A stretch of DNA of 64,000 bases from contig CP031518.1 in NCBI GenBank assembly GCA_017161305.1, positions 2,604,001 through 2,668,000 of the forward strand. Reading direction: 5' to 3'. The position numbers and the translations under genes were made by a program. The notes beneath the pieces are model-generated. The model was not told the DNA's origin and did not search any database. It saw only the letters and a list, made by a program, of their open reading frames with translations. The stretch is from Treponema ruminis. Lineage in GTDB: Bacteria; Spirochaetota; Spirochaetia; Treponematales; Treponemataceae. Shown here in pieces: positions 23,496 to 32,297 of this stretch (the stretch's first letter is position 1; each line of letters opens with the position of its first letter).

Positions 23496-24095
23496 ATGAA
23501 AAAACTTATCGCATTGGCAGCAGCAATTCTGCTCTCTTCTTCGACACTTTTTGCTGAAAATGCATTTCATTTCGGTCTTGGAATTCCAGTCGGAAGCTAT
23601 TCAGGTAATGACGACGGAGATTTTTCAACTTCCGCAGTAGATTTCTATGCCGACTGGACTCGCATCGCAGAGCGGGGATTCACTTTCAACTTAAACTTCG
23701 CAGCAGGTTCGGGCACCCTCAAGCCAAAGGACGGAAATTTTGATTTCGATGTAGACAACTTTGCTTTCGGAGCCGGATTCGGTTATTCTTTCATCCATAA
23801 TGAAAAAATGACTCTCACCCTCACCGGCGATTTAGGCATTGACATCCTTTCAGGTTCTAAAAATAGCGTAGATATTACAAACATTGAATTCTACATTGGA
23901 CCAAAAATTTCCTTCACCTACAAGATTTTTTCACACTTCGGACTTTTCGCAAACGCAGGACTTTATGGAACGGCAGGAAGCGCCAGCGTAACAAGCGACT
24001 ACTTCACTTTATATGGTAAGTCTACCCGCACAGAAAGTGAGGGCAACTCAGGCATCTACTTCCGTCCAGAATTCGGCATTGCAGTTCCACTGTAA
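23496..24095 (+). CDS. Exported small outer-membrane beta-barrel-like protein
   Basis: A 199-residue protein with a clear signal peptide (MKKLIALAAAILLSSSTLFA, cleavage after Ala20). The mature part consists of glycine-rich alternating strands (FHFGLGIPVGSYSG, FTFNLNFAAGSGTL, FAFGAGFGYSFI, FYIGPKISFTY, GLFANAGLYGTAG) and ends RPEFGIAVPL. This matches small porin-like or OmpA-barrel-like proteins that are common in treponemes. A good Shine-Dalgarno AAAGGAG is present. It is transcribed alone, with its own terminator. Function is unknown; it could be an envelope structural protein. Confidence 0.72.
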   Translation: MKKLIALAAAILLSSSTLFAENAFHFGLGIPVGSYSGNDDGDFSTSAVDFYADWTRIAERGFTFNLNFAAGSGTLKPKDGNFDFDVDNFAFGAGFGYSFIHNEKMTLTLTGDLGIDILSGSKNSVDITNIEFYIGPKISFTYKIFSHFGLFANAGLYGTAGSASVTSDYFTLYGKSTRTESEGNSGIYFRPEFGIAVPL

Positions 24096-24116
24096 TCAGA
24101 TTTTTGCTTAAATCAC

Positions 24117-24145
24117 AGGCTGTCCTTGGGGCAGCCATTTTTTTT
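24117..24145 (+). terminator. Intrinsic terminator of the barrel-like gene
   Basis: GGCTG (with TCC) / CAGCC stem around a short loop, followed by eight or nine T. It lies 22 bases after the stop codon. Confidence 0.8.
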
Positions 24146-24180
24146 GACTGGAGGGGAAATTTGAATTAAAAAAGGACATA

Positions 24181-24209
24181 AAAAAAGCCCGAGCGATTTG
24201 CTCAGGCTT
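24181..24209 (-). terminator. Terminator of tRNA-Asn
   Basis: On the minus strand, AAGCCTGAGC pairs with GCTCGGGCTT with one mismatch, followed by a T run. It starts three bases after the tRNA 3' end. Confidence 0.8.
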
Positions 24210-24211
24210 TC

Positions 24212-24284
24212 CGACCCCTGCTGGGCTTGAACCAGCGACACACGGATTAACAGTCCGTTGCTCTACCGACTGAGCTAAGGGATC
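24212..24284 (-). tRNA. tRNA-Asn (GTT)
   Basis: Minus-strand cloverleaf: acceptor GATCCCT pairs with AGGGGTC (one G-U), D arm GCTC/GAGC, anticodon loop CTGTTAA with anticodon GTT, T arm GCTGG-TTCAAGC-CCAGC, discriminator G. CCA is not encoded. Confidence 0.95.
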
Positions 24285-24404
24285 ATCTTGTTCGTTCGGA
24301 ACGAGTGTTATATTATACCAAACGAACAAAAGTGTCAACAGGTTATTAAAAAATTTTCAAAAATTTTTGCATTTTTTTGAAAATTTATTTTAGCCGCAAA
24401 AAAG

Positions 24405-26765
24405 CTAGTTTTCACAGCTGACCGTGAATTCAAGCCAGTGCTCGTTGTTCTGCCAGTCAGTTATGTAAAGCCTTCCCTTGCCGCCCTTACCCTTTGAGCG
24501 AACATAAGTTCCTGCCATGCCGCCTTTGAGGGAAACAAGCTTGGGACCAATCAACTCGATTTCACCCTCGCAGCGAAGGAAAACCGCTTCCTGGCAATAG
24601 GGCTGAAGGTTTCCGTTCTCATCGATGGCTTTAAGACTAACAGAGGCGACATCATAGCTCGATTCTTCGACAAGATTTCGACGTCTGGCTTCTATTTTGA
24701 GAGTGGTAGACTTTGCCGGCGTGCGGACGACAGTTTTTACCAGTTTACCGCCCCGGAAAGCCTCAAATTTGTAGACGACAGCCTTGCCGCCCCAGTTTCC
24801 GATGTATTTTCCATAAAGGTCGCGGAGTTTGTTTGGATTTGTTACCCCCCTCGCCCATAAACACAATCCCTTGAGGACAATTCCCAGAGGAAGGTTATCC
24901 ACACCGTACTTTTGAAGGGCGAAAAGCATGTCCTTCATCGGCTTCAAGTCCTTTTCCCTGATTCCGTCCTCGTCAACAAGCCTGTGACCTACATAATCGT
25001 CAATCACAATCGGACCGTGCTTAAGATTTTTAAAGGGACTGTCAGAAGCCGTGTATTCCTTGATGAAAATGTCATTCACATACATTTTTACGCTGTCCGC
25101 GTTCGTGATGATGTAAACGTCGCCCCTCATGCTGGCTGGATATTCGCCTATGTCCATGCTCGAAGTGACGTAAAGCACATCGCCCGAAAGCTCAGCCTCT
25201 TCCTGACTCTGATAAACGTAGGCCGCCATCTTGGGATTTCGGAACATGTCCATTACACCGTGATAGCAGATGTAGTCGCCTGAGCCAAAATCCTTGTGGG
25301 TGTTGTAGTCGAATGCACACCAGCCGCTCGAACCAGAGATTTCATCATGACCTGCAACCGCGTCCAGAACCTTTGCGTGGCGGATTGCATGTTCAGTGCG
25401 GTGGCTCTCGCAGTCAAAAGTCTTTGTCGGGAACATGTGTCCGTTGTATTCAGTAATCATGTAGCCCTTGCGGGTATCAGTGACCTTTGCCTTTGGAAGA
25501 CAGCCCTCGTTGGGCCCCCAGAAACTGAAATCGTTGAAAGTGTAGACGTCCTCAAGCAGATGGCTTTTTTTGAGGTAGCGCACGCCACCGGTAGGCCGGG
25601 TTGAATCAAGTTCATGGGCAAGCTTGTTTGTCCGCTCATAAAATTCATCATCATCCTGGCTTTCGTTGATTCTGACGCCCCAGATGAAAATCGAAGGATG
25701 ATTTCTGTACTGCAAGACCATGTCGCGCACATTCTTAACGGCCTTGTCCTTCCATTCAGCGTTTCCGATATGCTGCCAGCCCGGAATTTCAGTGAAAACC
25801 AAAAGGCCGATTTCGTCACAGCGGTCAATAAAATACTGGCTCTGCGGATAATGCGAAGTGCGCACCTCGTTCAAGCCCAGCTCGTATTTCAAAATGTCAG
25901 CGTCCTCAATCTGCATGTTTTTCGGCATGGCATAGCCCACATAAGGCCAGGACTGATGACGGTTGAGGCCCCGGATTTTGATTTTTTTGCCGTTGAGGTA
26001 AAATCCCGATTCGTCATAGCGGATGTCACGGAAGCCGAAGCGGGTCTCCCGTGAATCAAGAAGTTTGCCCGCCTCATCAAAAAGCTCAGTCTCCAGAAGA
26101 TAAAGATAGGGCTCTTCCGGCGACCACAATTTTATCTCACTCTTTGGGTCGCTGGTAAATTTTGCAGAAACAGCCGATTTGAGGGTGTGAGTGATTTTGT
26201 AATTTTTCGCCTCATTTTCCGGGCAGCCCGCAATCTTAACCTCAGCCTGGTATTCTTTTCCCTTAGTCTTTACAAAAACATCTTCGATATAGACAGGATT
26301 TTTTACATCAAGATAGACGTCCCGGTAGATTCCGCCGTAAGTCATGTAATCGATAACAAAACCAAAAGGCGGCTGATTCAAATCCTCGTGACTGTCAACA
26401 CGAACTGCAAGTAAATTCTTCTGCCCGATCGGAGCCAGCTGAGATGTCAAATCAACAGTAAAAGCCGTGTAACCGCAGTCATGAGTGGCAAGCAGCTTTT
26501 CATTCAGATAAACTTCGCTTCGGTGGGCCGCCCCCTCAATCGTAAGCAAGACCCGTTTTCCTTCCCATTCAGGCTCAGTCTTAAAACTTTTCCGGTAAAT
26601 GGCATCCTTTTGATAAAGGTCCGTAGAAAAAGCGTTGAATGGCGTGACTTCAAAAGTGTGAGGAAGACGGACCTTCTCACAATCACCCGCAAAATCAAGC
26701 TTAACCAAATCAGTCAAAAAAGCCTGGCAATATTCCCAGTCGTTGTTCAAATAAATTCTAGACAT
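24405..26765 (-). CDS. Glycoside hydrolase family 2 enzyme (beta-galactosidase-like)
   Basis: A 786-residue enzyme without signal peptide, so probably cytoplasmic. It has the GH2 layout: sugar-binding jelly roll (residues 1-150, DAIYRKSF, GAAHRSEVYLN), Ig-like domain (160-240), then a TIM barrel with RGLNRHQSWPYVG, VRTSHYPQS and the acid/base Glu368 in WGVRINES, where the usual NEP is NES. The likely nucleophile is Glu439 in YMITEYNGHM. A C-terminal beta domain follows. It would release galactose, glucuronate or mannose-type residues from imported oligosaccharides; specificity cannot be read. The ATG at 26765 is chosen because a TATACT box lies seven bases upstream; the longer frame runs through the promoter. 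Confidence 0.88.
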   Translation of the reverse strand: MSRIYLNNDWEYCQAFLTDLVKLDFAGDCEKVRLPHTFEVTPFNAFSTDLYQKDAIYRKSFKTEPEWEGKRVLLTIEGAAHRSEVYLNEKLLATHDCGYTAFTVDLTSQLAPIGQKNLLAVRVDSHEDLNQPPFGFVIDYMTYGGIYRDVYLDVKNPVYIEDVFVKTKGKEYQAEVKIAGCPENEAKNYKITHTLKSAVSAKFTSDPKSEIKLWSPEEPYLYLLETELFDEAGKLLDSRETRFGFRDIRYDESGFYLNGKKIKIRGLNRHQSWPYVGYAMPKNMQIEDADILKYELGLNEVRTSHYPQSQYFIDRCDEIGLLVFTEIPGWQHIGNAEWKDKAVKNVRDMVLQYRNHPSIFIWGVRINESQDDDEFYERTNKLAHELDSTRPTGGVRYLKKSHLLEDVYTFNDFSFWGPNEGCLPKAKVTDTRKGYMITEYNGHMFPTKTFDCESHRTEHAIRHAKVLDAVAGHDEISGSSGWCAFDYNTHKDFGSGDYICYHGVMDMFRNPKMAAYVYQSQEEAELSGDVLYVTSSMDIGEYPASMRGDVYIITNADSVKMYVNDIFIKEYTASDSPFKNLKHGPIVIDDYVGHRLVDEDGIREKDLKPMKDMLFALQKYGVDNLPLGIVLKGLCLWARGVTNPNKLRDLYGKYIGNWGGKAVVYKFEAFRGGKLVKTVVRTPAKSTTLKIEARRRNLVEESSYDVASVSLKAIDENGNLQPYCQEAVFLRCEGEIELIGPKLVSLKGGMAGTYVRSKGKGGKGRLYITDWQNNEHWLEFTVSCEN

Positions 26766-26772
26766 AGAGGAT

Positions 26773-26801
26773 AGTATAAGGGTGAAGTAAAGAAAAGTAA
26801 A
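26773..26801 (-). promoter_or_regulatory. Promoter of the GH2 gene (leaderless type)
   Basis: Minus strand: TTTACT (26801-26796), 17 bases, TATACT (26778-26773), seven bases, ATG. No Shine-Dalgarno sequence. Confidence 0.65.
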
Positions 26802-26828
26802 AGGAATTTTTGGGCGCTTCCCTAGCCT

Positions 26829-26908
26829 TCGCAGCACAGCTGCTCGGAGACTCGCTCAAAATGCTCCACTGGAGCATTTTGCCGGCTTTCAGCCGTCGCT
26901 CCCTAGGG
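26829..26908. repeat. Intergenic repeat, copy 2
   Basis: Same conserved blocks, in the same order, as 10829-10905. In this copy the centre is a perfect hairpin AATGCTCC-act-GGAGCATT. It is followed to about 26982 by more GC-rich palindromic sequence (GCTCCATTCC, CGCTCCGCTCCGG) and a second CCCTAG word. With tRNA-Asp and its terminator this accounts for the 26.77-27.25 kb gene-free stretch. Confidence 0.75.
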
Positions 26909-26983
26909 CCGGGCTATCCGCGGTTCCGCTAACGCTCCATTCCTTCGCTCCGCTCCGGAACAAGCCGCTACTATCCCTAGCGC

Positions 26984-27014
26984 AAAAAAAAGACTGTCTT
27001 GTAAAGACAGTCTT
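26984..27014 (-). terminator. Terminator of tRNA-Asp
   Basis: Minus strand AAGACTGTC / GACAGTCTT, perfect nine-base stem with a seven-base loop, then eight T. Confidence 0.9.
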
Positions 27015-27020
27015 GCGATT

Positions 27021-27094
27021 CGGGAGCGAAGGGGCTCGAACCCTCGATCTCCGGCGTGACAGGCCAGCGCGATAACCAGCTTCGCTACGCCCCC
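27021..27094 (-). tRNA. tRNA-Asp (GTC)
   Basis: Minus-strand cloverleaf: acceptor GGGGGCG with CGCTCCC, D arm GCGA/TCGC, anticodon stem CTGGC/GCCGG with loop CTGTCAC (anticodon GTC), T arm GAGGG-TTCGAGC-CCCTT, discriminator G. CCA is not encoded. Confidence 0.95.
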
Positions 27095-27192
27095 AAAAGG
27101 TTGTTATAGTATATGGAAAACCTAACAGAGAGTCAAGAGCTTCGCAAAGAAATTTTGATTTTTTTCGCATTTTTTTTCTTCAATATTAGTAA

Positions 27193-27221
27193 TTGCTCAT
27201 TGCAAGTCTTTTCACTATAAT
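27193..27221 (+). promoter_or_regulatory. Promoter of the aspartokinase gene
   Basis: TTGCTC (27193-27198), 17 bases, TATAAT (27216-27221). The leader is about 25 bases and carries AGAGGA before the ATG at 27254. No leader-peptide attenuator is visible. Confidence 0.65.
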
Positions 27222-27253
27222 GTCTTCCATATTATTTTAAAAAGAGGAAACTT

Positions 27254-29749
27254 ATGCTTACTCTCAAATTCGGTGGCACTTCAATGGGAAGTGCAAAAAG
27301 GATTCTTGATTCTGTTGAGATTATGATTGGTCGTGCCAAGTCAGACAGAATCAGTGTAATTGTATCTGCTGTTGCAGGCGTTTCAAACAGTTTACAGGCC
27401 GCAATTGACGGCTGCATCACCGGCGGGAACGCTACCACCTATGTCGAAAGCATAAGAAAAACACACGTTGAGATTTGCGGTCAGATTGAGGCTGAACTCA
27501 AAGGCTTCGACGCAAAGGAAGTTCTCAAAAAAATCGAAATCAACTTTACTGAGCTTGAAAAACTGCTCGCCGGCGTGGCTTCTTTCGGCGAATGTCCAAA
27601 ATCAATCCACTGCCGTATCATGGGAATGGGCGAACTTTGCTGCGTTCCAATCGTAAACGCTGTTTTGCAGGCAAAAGGCCAGGACGTAATCGTTCTGGAT
27701 TCACGCCGCTTCATCTTCACAACAGGCAATCAGGCAGAGGGTGACGTTGACTACGGCCGCACAGCAATCGCCTTTGAATCTTACAAGGACGGCGGCAAAA
27801 ACGGTTCAAACCGCATCGTTCTCCTTCCGGGCTTTGTCTGCTCTTGGAGCGAGCACTACGACGACGAGCCAAAAATGGGCCTGCTCGGCCGAAACGGCTC
27901 AGACTTCTCTGCCGCAGTCGTTGCAAGCAGCCTCAATTCAACAAGATGTGAATTCTGGACCGACGTTGACGGAATCTACACAGCTGACCCTCGCGTCGTA
28001 AGCGATGCAATCCTCGTAGACGACATGACATACGAAGAGGCAATGGAGCTTTCATTCTTCGGAAGCAAAGTCCTTCATCCAAAAACACTGGCACCACTCG
28101 CTGCAAAAAACATCGAGGCATGGAGCCTTAACAGCCACAACCCTGAAGCAAGGGGAACAAGAATCGGTCGCGGCCCGTTTGAATCAGAAAAGAACGTTGG
28201 ACCAGTTCGCGGCATTTCTTGTCTCAAAAACACAGCCCTTATTTCCGTATCAGGAAGCGGCATGAAGGGTCGCACAGGCTTTGCAAGCCGCATTTTCCAG
28301 GCTGTAAGCCGCGCCGGCATTTCAATGCTTTTGATTACCCAGTCTTCATCAGAATACACAATTTCATTCTGCGTAAAACAGGCAGAAGCACAGGCCGTAG
28401 AAGACGTTCTTTCTCAGGAATTCGACCTTGAAATCCGCGAGGGGGTAATCAACAAAATCAAAGTCCAGGAGCACACGGCAATCGTCTCAATCGTAGGCGA
28501 CGGTATGAAGCAGAACTGCGGCGTTGCAGGCAAATTCCTCGACTCACTTTCAGCACGAGGAATCAACCTTCTCGCAATCGCACAGGGGTCTTCTGAACGC
28601 TCAATTTCAGTCGTAATCTCAGGAGAATTCGGTGACATCGCAGTAAAAGCAGCTCACCTCTTCTTCTTCAACACAGCCCAGCCAATCGAAGTATTCGCAT
28701 TCGGTGCAGGAACAATCGGCGGTGCCCTCATTGACCAGATCCGCGACCAGCACGACAAACTGCTTGCCCAGAACATCGACATCAAAGTCTACTGTATCGC
28801 AACAATCGACGGCATGATTCTCGACGGAAACGGCCTCGACCTTTCAAACTGGCGTGAAGATGCCAAAAAGGCAACAGAAGAAGCAAGCGTTGACGAAATC
28901 CTCGAGTTCGTACGCGACACCAAACCGCTCAACCCGGTTTTCGTTGACTGTACCGCAAGCTACGACCTTCCAAACCGCTACCTCGATATTTTCAAGGCCG
29001 GCATGAGTATCGCAACACCAAACAAGCGAGCAAACTCAATGAGCATGGATTTCTACCATGAGCTTCGCCGCGTTGCAAACGAAAATCACTGCCGCTTCCT
29101 CTACGAGACAAACGTAGGTGCAGGACTTCCAATCATCGATACATTGCAGAACCTCTTCAACTCAGGCGATAAGCTCACAGGATTCAACGGAATCATGTCA
29201 GGTTCTCTCTCATACATCTTCGGAAAGCTCGACGAGGGCAAGAAGTTCAGCGAAGCCGTTCTTGAAGCAAAAGAACTCCGCTACACTGAGCCGGATCCAC
29301 GCGACGACCTCAAAGGCACTGACGTAGCCCGAAAGGCACTCATCATCGCCCGCGAATCAGGAATGGACATTGAACTTGACTCAATCAAGATGAACTCAAT
29401 CTTCCCGGAAGGATTCTCAATCGAAGGTACAACAGAAGAATTCCTCAAGAGACTTCCAGAAGTCGATTCATACTTTGAAGAAAAAATGGCAAAGCTCAAA
29501 AAAGAAAACAAAGTTTTGCGAATGGGAGCTTCAATCAAAGACGGAAAAGTCTCAGTCGGCATGCTTGAAGTAGGACCGGAAGATCCACTCTACGGAGTAC
29601 GCGGCGGTGAAAACGCATTCGTATTCCAGACTGAGCGCTACACACCAATTCCTCTCACAGTCCGAGGTTACGGTGCCGGTGCCGGAGTAACAGCCGCAGG
29701 TGTCTTCGGCGACATCATGCGAACAGTCAGCTTCAACCCGATGAAGTAA
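27254..29749 (+). CDS. thrA: Bifunctional aspartokinase / homoserine dehydrogenase
   Basis: An 831-residue fusion that performs the first and third steps from aspartate toward threonine, methionine and lysine. The kinase starts KFGGTSMGSA (residues 5-14) and has NGSDFSAAV (214-222) and GVDGIYTADPR-type sequence (EFWTDVDGIYTADPRVV). Two ACT regulatory domains lie at about 320-460 (ISVSGSGMKGRTGFASRIF, VSIVGDGMKQNCGVAGKF). The dehydrogenase starts FAFGAGTIGGAL near 482 and contains NVGAGLPIIDTL and GIMSGSLSYIFGKL. Feedback inhibition by threonine is known for this class. No thrB or thrC lies in the window. The DNA is richer in C-ending codons than the accessory island that follows, as expected for a well-expressed core gene. 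Confidence 0.96.
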   Translation: MLTLKFGGTSMGSAKRILDSVEIMIGRAKSDRISVIVSAVAGVSNSLQAAIDGCITGGNATTYVESIRKTHVEICGQIEAELKGFDAKEVLKKIEINFTELEKLLAGVASFGECPKSIHCRIMGMGELCCVPIVNAVLQAKGQDVIVLDSRRFIFTTGNQAEGDVDYGRTAIAFESYKDGGKNGSNRIVLLPGFVCSWSEHYDDEPKMGLLGRNGSDFSAAVVASSLNSTRCEFWTDVDGIYTADPRVVSDAILVDDMTYEEAMELSFFGSKVLHPKTLAPLAAKNIEAWSLNSHNPEARGTRIGRGPFESEKNVGPVRGISCLKNTALISVSGSGMKGRTGFASRIFQAVSRAGISMLLITQSSSEYTISFCVKQAEAQAVEDVLSQEFDLEIREGVINKIKVQEHTAIVSIVGDGMKQNCGVAGKFLDSLSARGINLLAIAQGSSERSISVVISGEFGDIAVKAAHLFFFNTAQPIEVFAFGAGTIGGALIDQIRDQHDKLLAQNIDIKVYCIATIDGMILDGNGLDLSNWREDAKKATEEASVDEILEFVRDTKPLNPVFVDCTASYDLPNRYLDIFKAGMSIATPNKRANSMSMDFYHELRRVANENHCRFLYETNVGAGLPIIDTLQNLFNSGDKLTGFNGIMSGSLSYIFGKLDEGKKFSEAVLEAKELRYTEPDPRDDLKGTDVARKALIIARESGMDIELDSIKMNSIFPEGFSIEGTTEEFLKRLPEVDSYFEEKMAKLKKENKVLRMGASIKDGKVSVGMLEVGPEDPLYGVRGGENAFVFQTERYTPIPLTVRGYGAGAGVTAAGVFGDIMRTVSFNPMK

Positions 29750-29789
29750 GATAAAACCAGACTAGATTTATTAGGATGGGGATAGATTT

Positions 29790-29826
29790 CGGCAGAGGGC
29801 ATTTGTGCTTTCTGCCGATTTTTTTT
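29790..29826 (+). terminator. Terminator of the aspartokinase gene
   Basis: CGGCAGA (29790-29796) pairs with TCTGCCG (29811-29817), followed by a T run. Confidence 0.85.
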
Positions 29827-29874
29827 GAGTAAACAGTCATTCAATCAAAACATCATTAGCATTTTTCAACTCTA

Positions 29875-29903
29875 TTGACCATGTTATCATAGTTCATTAT
29901 CAT
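29875..29903 (+). promoter_or_regulatory. Promoter of the nucleotidyltransferase gene
   Basis: TTGACC (29875-29880), 17 bases, TATCAT (29898-29903). The gene has AGAAGGAG before its ATG at 29956. Confidence 0.65.
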
Positions 29904-29955
29904 CTACTGATTTGCTACGAAAGTAAATGGACGGTCAGGGGCAGAAGGAGTTATT

Positions 29956-30621
29956 ATGTTTAAATTTGTAAGTACCCGAACCGTAAAACGCTACAAAAGT
30001 TATTGTGCAGATATTCTTAATCAGTTAAAAATGTCTTTAATTAACAATTATGGAATTGAGATTGGTATTGACCTTATAGGCAGTGGAGCAAAAAATCTTG
30101 TAACCCAAAATGAAAACGAACCTTTTGACTTGGATTTTAATCTTATAATCACTTCTTTTGGAGATTATTATAAGCCTAATGATTCAAACGATTTGAGAGA
30201 ATTGAAAGATTTAATTCGAAATGAATTGAACGAAATTTTGGAAAAAGAACACTTTAGGGATGCACAGGATTCAAAATCAGTTTTAACGGCAAGACTTTTT
30301 TTCGCCAATGATCCAAAAAAGAAAGAATTTTCATTTGATATTGCAATTCTTGCAAGAAACTCGCTTGGAAATTATTGTCGTCTCATACACGAAAAAGGCT
30401 CTATTGACAGGCTTTATTGGAATGAAGTTCCGAGTTCACATGATATATATGAAAAATCAACTGAACTAAAAGAATATGGTTGGTGGCAAGATGTCAGAGA
30501 AACATATCTCAAATTGAAAAATATGTATCTACAGCACAATGATCATACACATCCATCATTTATTGTTTATGTTGAAGCTGTTAATAAAGTTTACAACGAC
30601 TTTGAGAATTACGATGAATAA
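29956..30621 (+). CDS. Pol-beta-fold nucleotidyltransferase-like protein
   Basis: A 221-residue soluble protein from an AT-rich stretch. It has the nucleotidyltransferase signature: a GSG turn at 42-44 (IDLIGSGAKNLV), two metal-binding Asp in FDLDFN (58 and 60) and a third Asp in FSFDIAIL (128). The GSG-x13-DxD spacing is within the family range. The C-terminal half is helical with Trp/Tyr-rich WWQDVRETYLKLKNMYL. It may be related to OAS/CD-NTase-like or minimal toxin-type nucleotidyltransferases. No CBASS effector or HEPN partner gene is adjacent on the same transcript, so substrate and role are unknown. It has its own promoter and Shine-Dalgarno sequence. Confidence 0.65.
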   Translation: MFKFVSTRTVKRYKSYCADILNQLKMSLINNYGIEIGIDLIGSGAKNLVTQNENEPFDLDFNLIITSFGDYYKPNDSNDLRELKDLIRNELNEILEKEHFRDAQDSKSVLTARLFFANDPKKKEFSFDIAILARNSLGNYCRLIHEKGSIDRLYWNEVPSSHDIYEKSTELKEYGWWQDVRETYLKLKNMYLQHNDHTHPSFIVYVEAVNKVYNDFENYDE

Positions 30622-30710
30622 AAAAACACCCTGCAAGTTCACTAGAATTTACAGGGCAAAGTCGCACAGCCTAATTTTAATTGAATCTAATTGAACTCAT
30701 ATTTTAAGTA

Positions 30711-30739
30711 TTGACTGTCTTCATAAATTTTCTTATATT
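30711..30739 (+). promoter_or_regulatory. Promoter upstream of the SF3-like ATPase gene
   Basis: TTGACT (30711-30716), 17 bases, TATATT (30734-30739). It leaves a leader of about 146 bases, with the inverted repeat ATGGTA / TACCAT at about 30753-30805. A weaker promoter-like pair lies nearer the gene (TTGGGC, 17 bases, TACAGT). Confidence 0.6.
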
Positions 30740-30891
30740 GGATTAGGTTTCATGGTAGAGCTAGCGGTCAGTGCGAAGATTTTTATCATACCATATCAAT
30801 TCTTAATATTTACCATTGGGCATAAGGTTTATTGTTGCTACAGTACTGACAATTTAGCAAAAACAATAAGAAATGCTCAAGGAGAAATATT

Positions 30892-31977
30892 ATGTCTAAT
30901 CTTGAATTTTTAAAGAAACAAGCAAAAAATTTTTTAAAAGACTGGAAGACTCAAACTAAAACCATCGAAAGTGATGGATTCGTTTCGTATCACTACGATT
31001 GGAAGTTCTACAATGTGAAGGATTTATTCTTCTATTATGGATTCGATGATAAGGATGAAGAAGACATTAACCTTGCCAGAGCCCAGCACATAATCGCGAA
31101 AATGGTAGGATTCAGAAAATGGAATGACCTGATTCATGCATCAAAAACTGAACTTGAATTAGCAGAACTTTTACTTCGAAGGTTTAAAACTTCGGAAGAT
31201 ATTCAGGATTGGGAAGAAACACTTAATTTTGCAGGGATTTCACAATACGGAACAGAAGCCGTCCTTGATTACGCACGTCAGTATTATAAAATTGACGACA
31301 ATTTCAATTCAACTGAAACTATATCAAAAAAAGATTACACAGAGCCAACATATTATCTTCATTTTCTCGAAGAAACATTCCCTGACAAGCAGACAAGAAA
31401 AATGTTTGAATTTTTTATAGCTTCCATACTTGCTCACGATGATAAGCCACGAAAGGCAGCTTTTTTTGTTGGGGATACAGCTACTGGAAAAAGCACTATG
31501 ATTAATGTTCTGAATACTGTCTTTAAGAATATGATAGGTGTTTTTTATAGTGGTTCAAATTCACTTAATATGACATCTTGGGATAATTCATATTTAAATA
31601 AATGGGCTATGGTCGGTCATCATATCGAAAACAAAATAAGTGGAAAATTTTTCGATATTTTTACAAGAACTCCTTCAAAAGAAGTTAAACCATGTTTTGC
31701 AAGAATGATTATTCAAGGCAATTTTATGCCTTATATCACAGGTGATAAATCTCGTTATGATTCCGTACTCGTAATTCCTTTTGAACATCAAATAAAGCGA
31801 GAAAATTATTTAGCTTCAGATGATATTTGTAAAAAAATAGAAACAGAGGTTCCAAGTATCATAATGCGTTATGCAAACCTTTATATTGAGTTACGGGATA
31901 AACTTAACGGAGTAATTTCAGAATCAGAATTATCAAAATTACGGAAAAAAGAGTATATGGCAAAAAAAAGATTTTAG
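30892..31977 (+). CDS. SF3-helicase-like ATPase with an ARAQ..IA..GF..W N-terminal domain
   Basis: A 361-residue protein. Residues 1-95 contain LARAQHIIAKMVGFRKWNDLIHAS, a motif (A.AQ..IA...GF..W..L) that occurs in many plasmid- and element-borne proteins of unknown role. Residues 165-300 look like a compact superfamily 3 helicase or phage primase C-terminal ATPase: Walker A GDTATGKS (194-201), an acidic W..SYLNKWAM region, and an Asn-containing sensor in ARMIIQGNFMP (270-280). There is no primase domain, so this is not a complete plasmid primase. The C-terminus is short and basic. AAGGAG lies eight bases before the ATG. It may be a relic or a specialised ATPase of a mobile element or defence system. 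Confidence 0.6.
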   Translation: MSNLEFLKKQAKNFLKDWKTQTKTIESDGFVSYHYDWKFYNVKDLFFYYGFDDKDEEDINLARAQHIIAKMVGFRKWNDLIHASKTELELAELLLRRFKTSEDIQDWEETLNFAGISQYGTEAVLDYARQYYKIDDNFNSTETISKKDYTEPTYYLHFLEETFPDKQTRKMFEFFIASILAHDDKPRKAAFFVGDTATGKSTMINVLNTVFKNMIGVFYSGSNSLNMTSWDNSYLNKWAMVGHHIENKISGKFFDIFTRTPSKEVKPCFARMIIQGNFMPYITGDKSRYDSVLVIPFEHQIKRENYLASDDICKKIETEVPSIIMRYANLYIELRDKLNGVISESELSKLRKKEYMAKKRF

Positions 31978-32297
31978 ACTCCATCGATACTACTTGCGTC
32001 TATCAAAATGGCCATTTTTTTATAACTTGTGCCAAAATTCTACCGTTTCCGTTGAACTTTAAAATTCTGTGAAAATTATATACAGTTGTTTTTGTAAATA
32101 AAAAAAAACCGCGTTCACAAGTAATTTTAAGGATTTTGACACAAATTTTGCAAGAAATTTGGAAAAACAATGGAGACACAATATCGATTATTCCTTAATA
32201 TCGGAAAAAAAATCTTTATTGCCCACCAATCGTTTATTCTGCACAATTATCAGTCAGCAGAATTATAGGAAAAGATATTACCATTCATACTTCCCAG
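31978..32297. other. AT-rich gene-free stretch
   Basis: No credible gene on either strand. A short palindrome AAAATGGCCATTTT followed by T (about 32005-32020) could weakly terminate the ATPase transcript. A 24-codon stretch ending in a stop near 32301 (IVYSAQLSVSRIIGKDITIH) may be an eroded coding remnant, but I cannot assign it. Confidence 0.4.

Noticed and set aside
24108-24338. 76-codon minus-strand frame
   Set aside because: It is the tRNA-Asn gene and its flanks read as protein; the typical AQSVEQRTVNPCVAGSSPAG string is a known tRNA artefact.
26889-27170. 93-codon minus-strand frame
   Set aside because: It runs through tRNA-Asp and the intergenic repeat and cannot be a normal protein gene.
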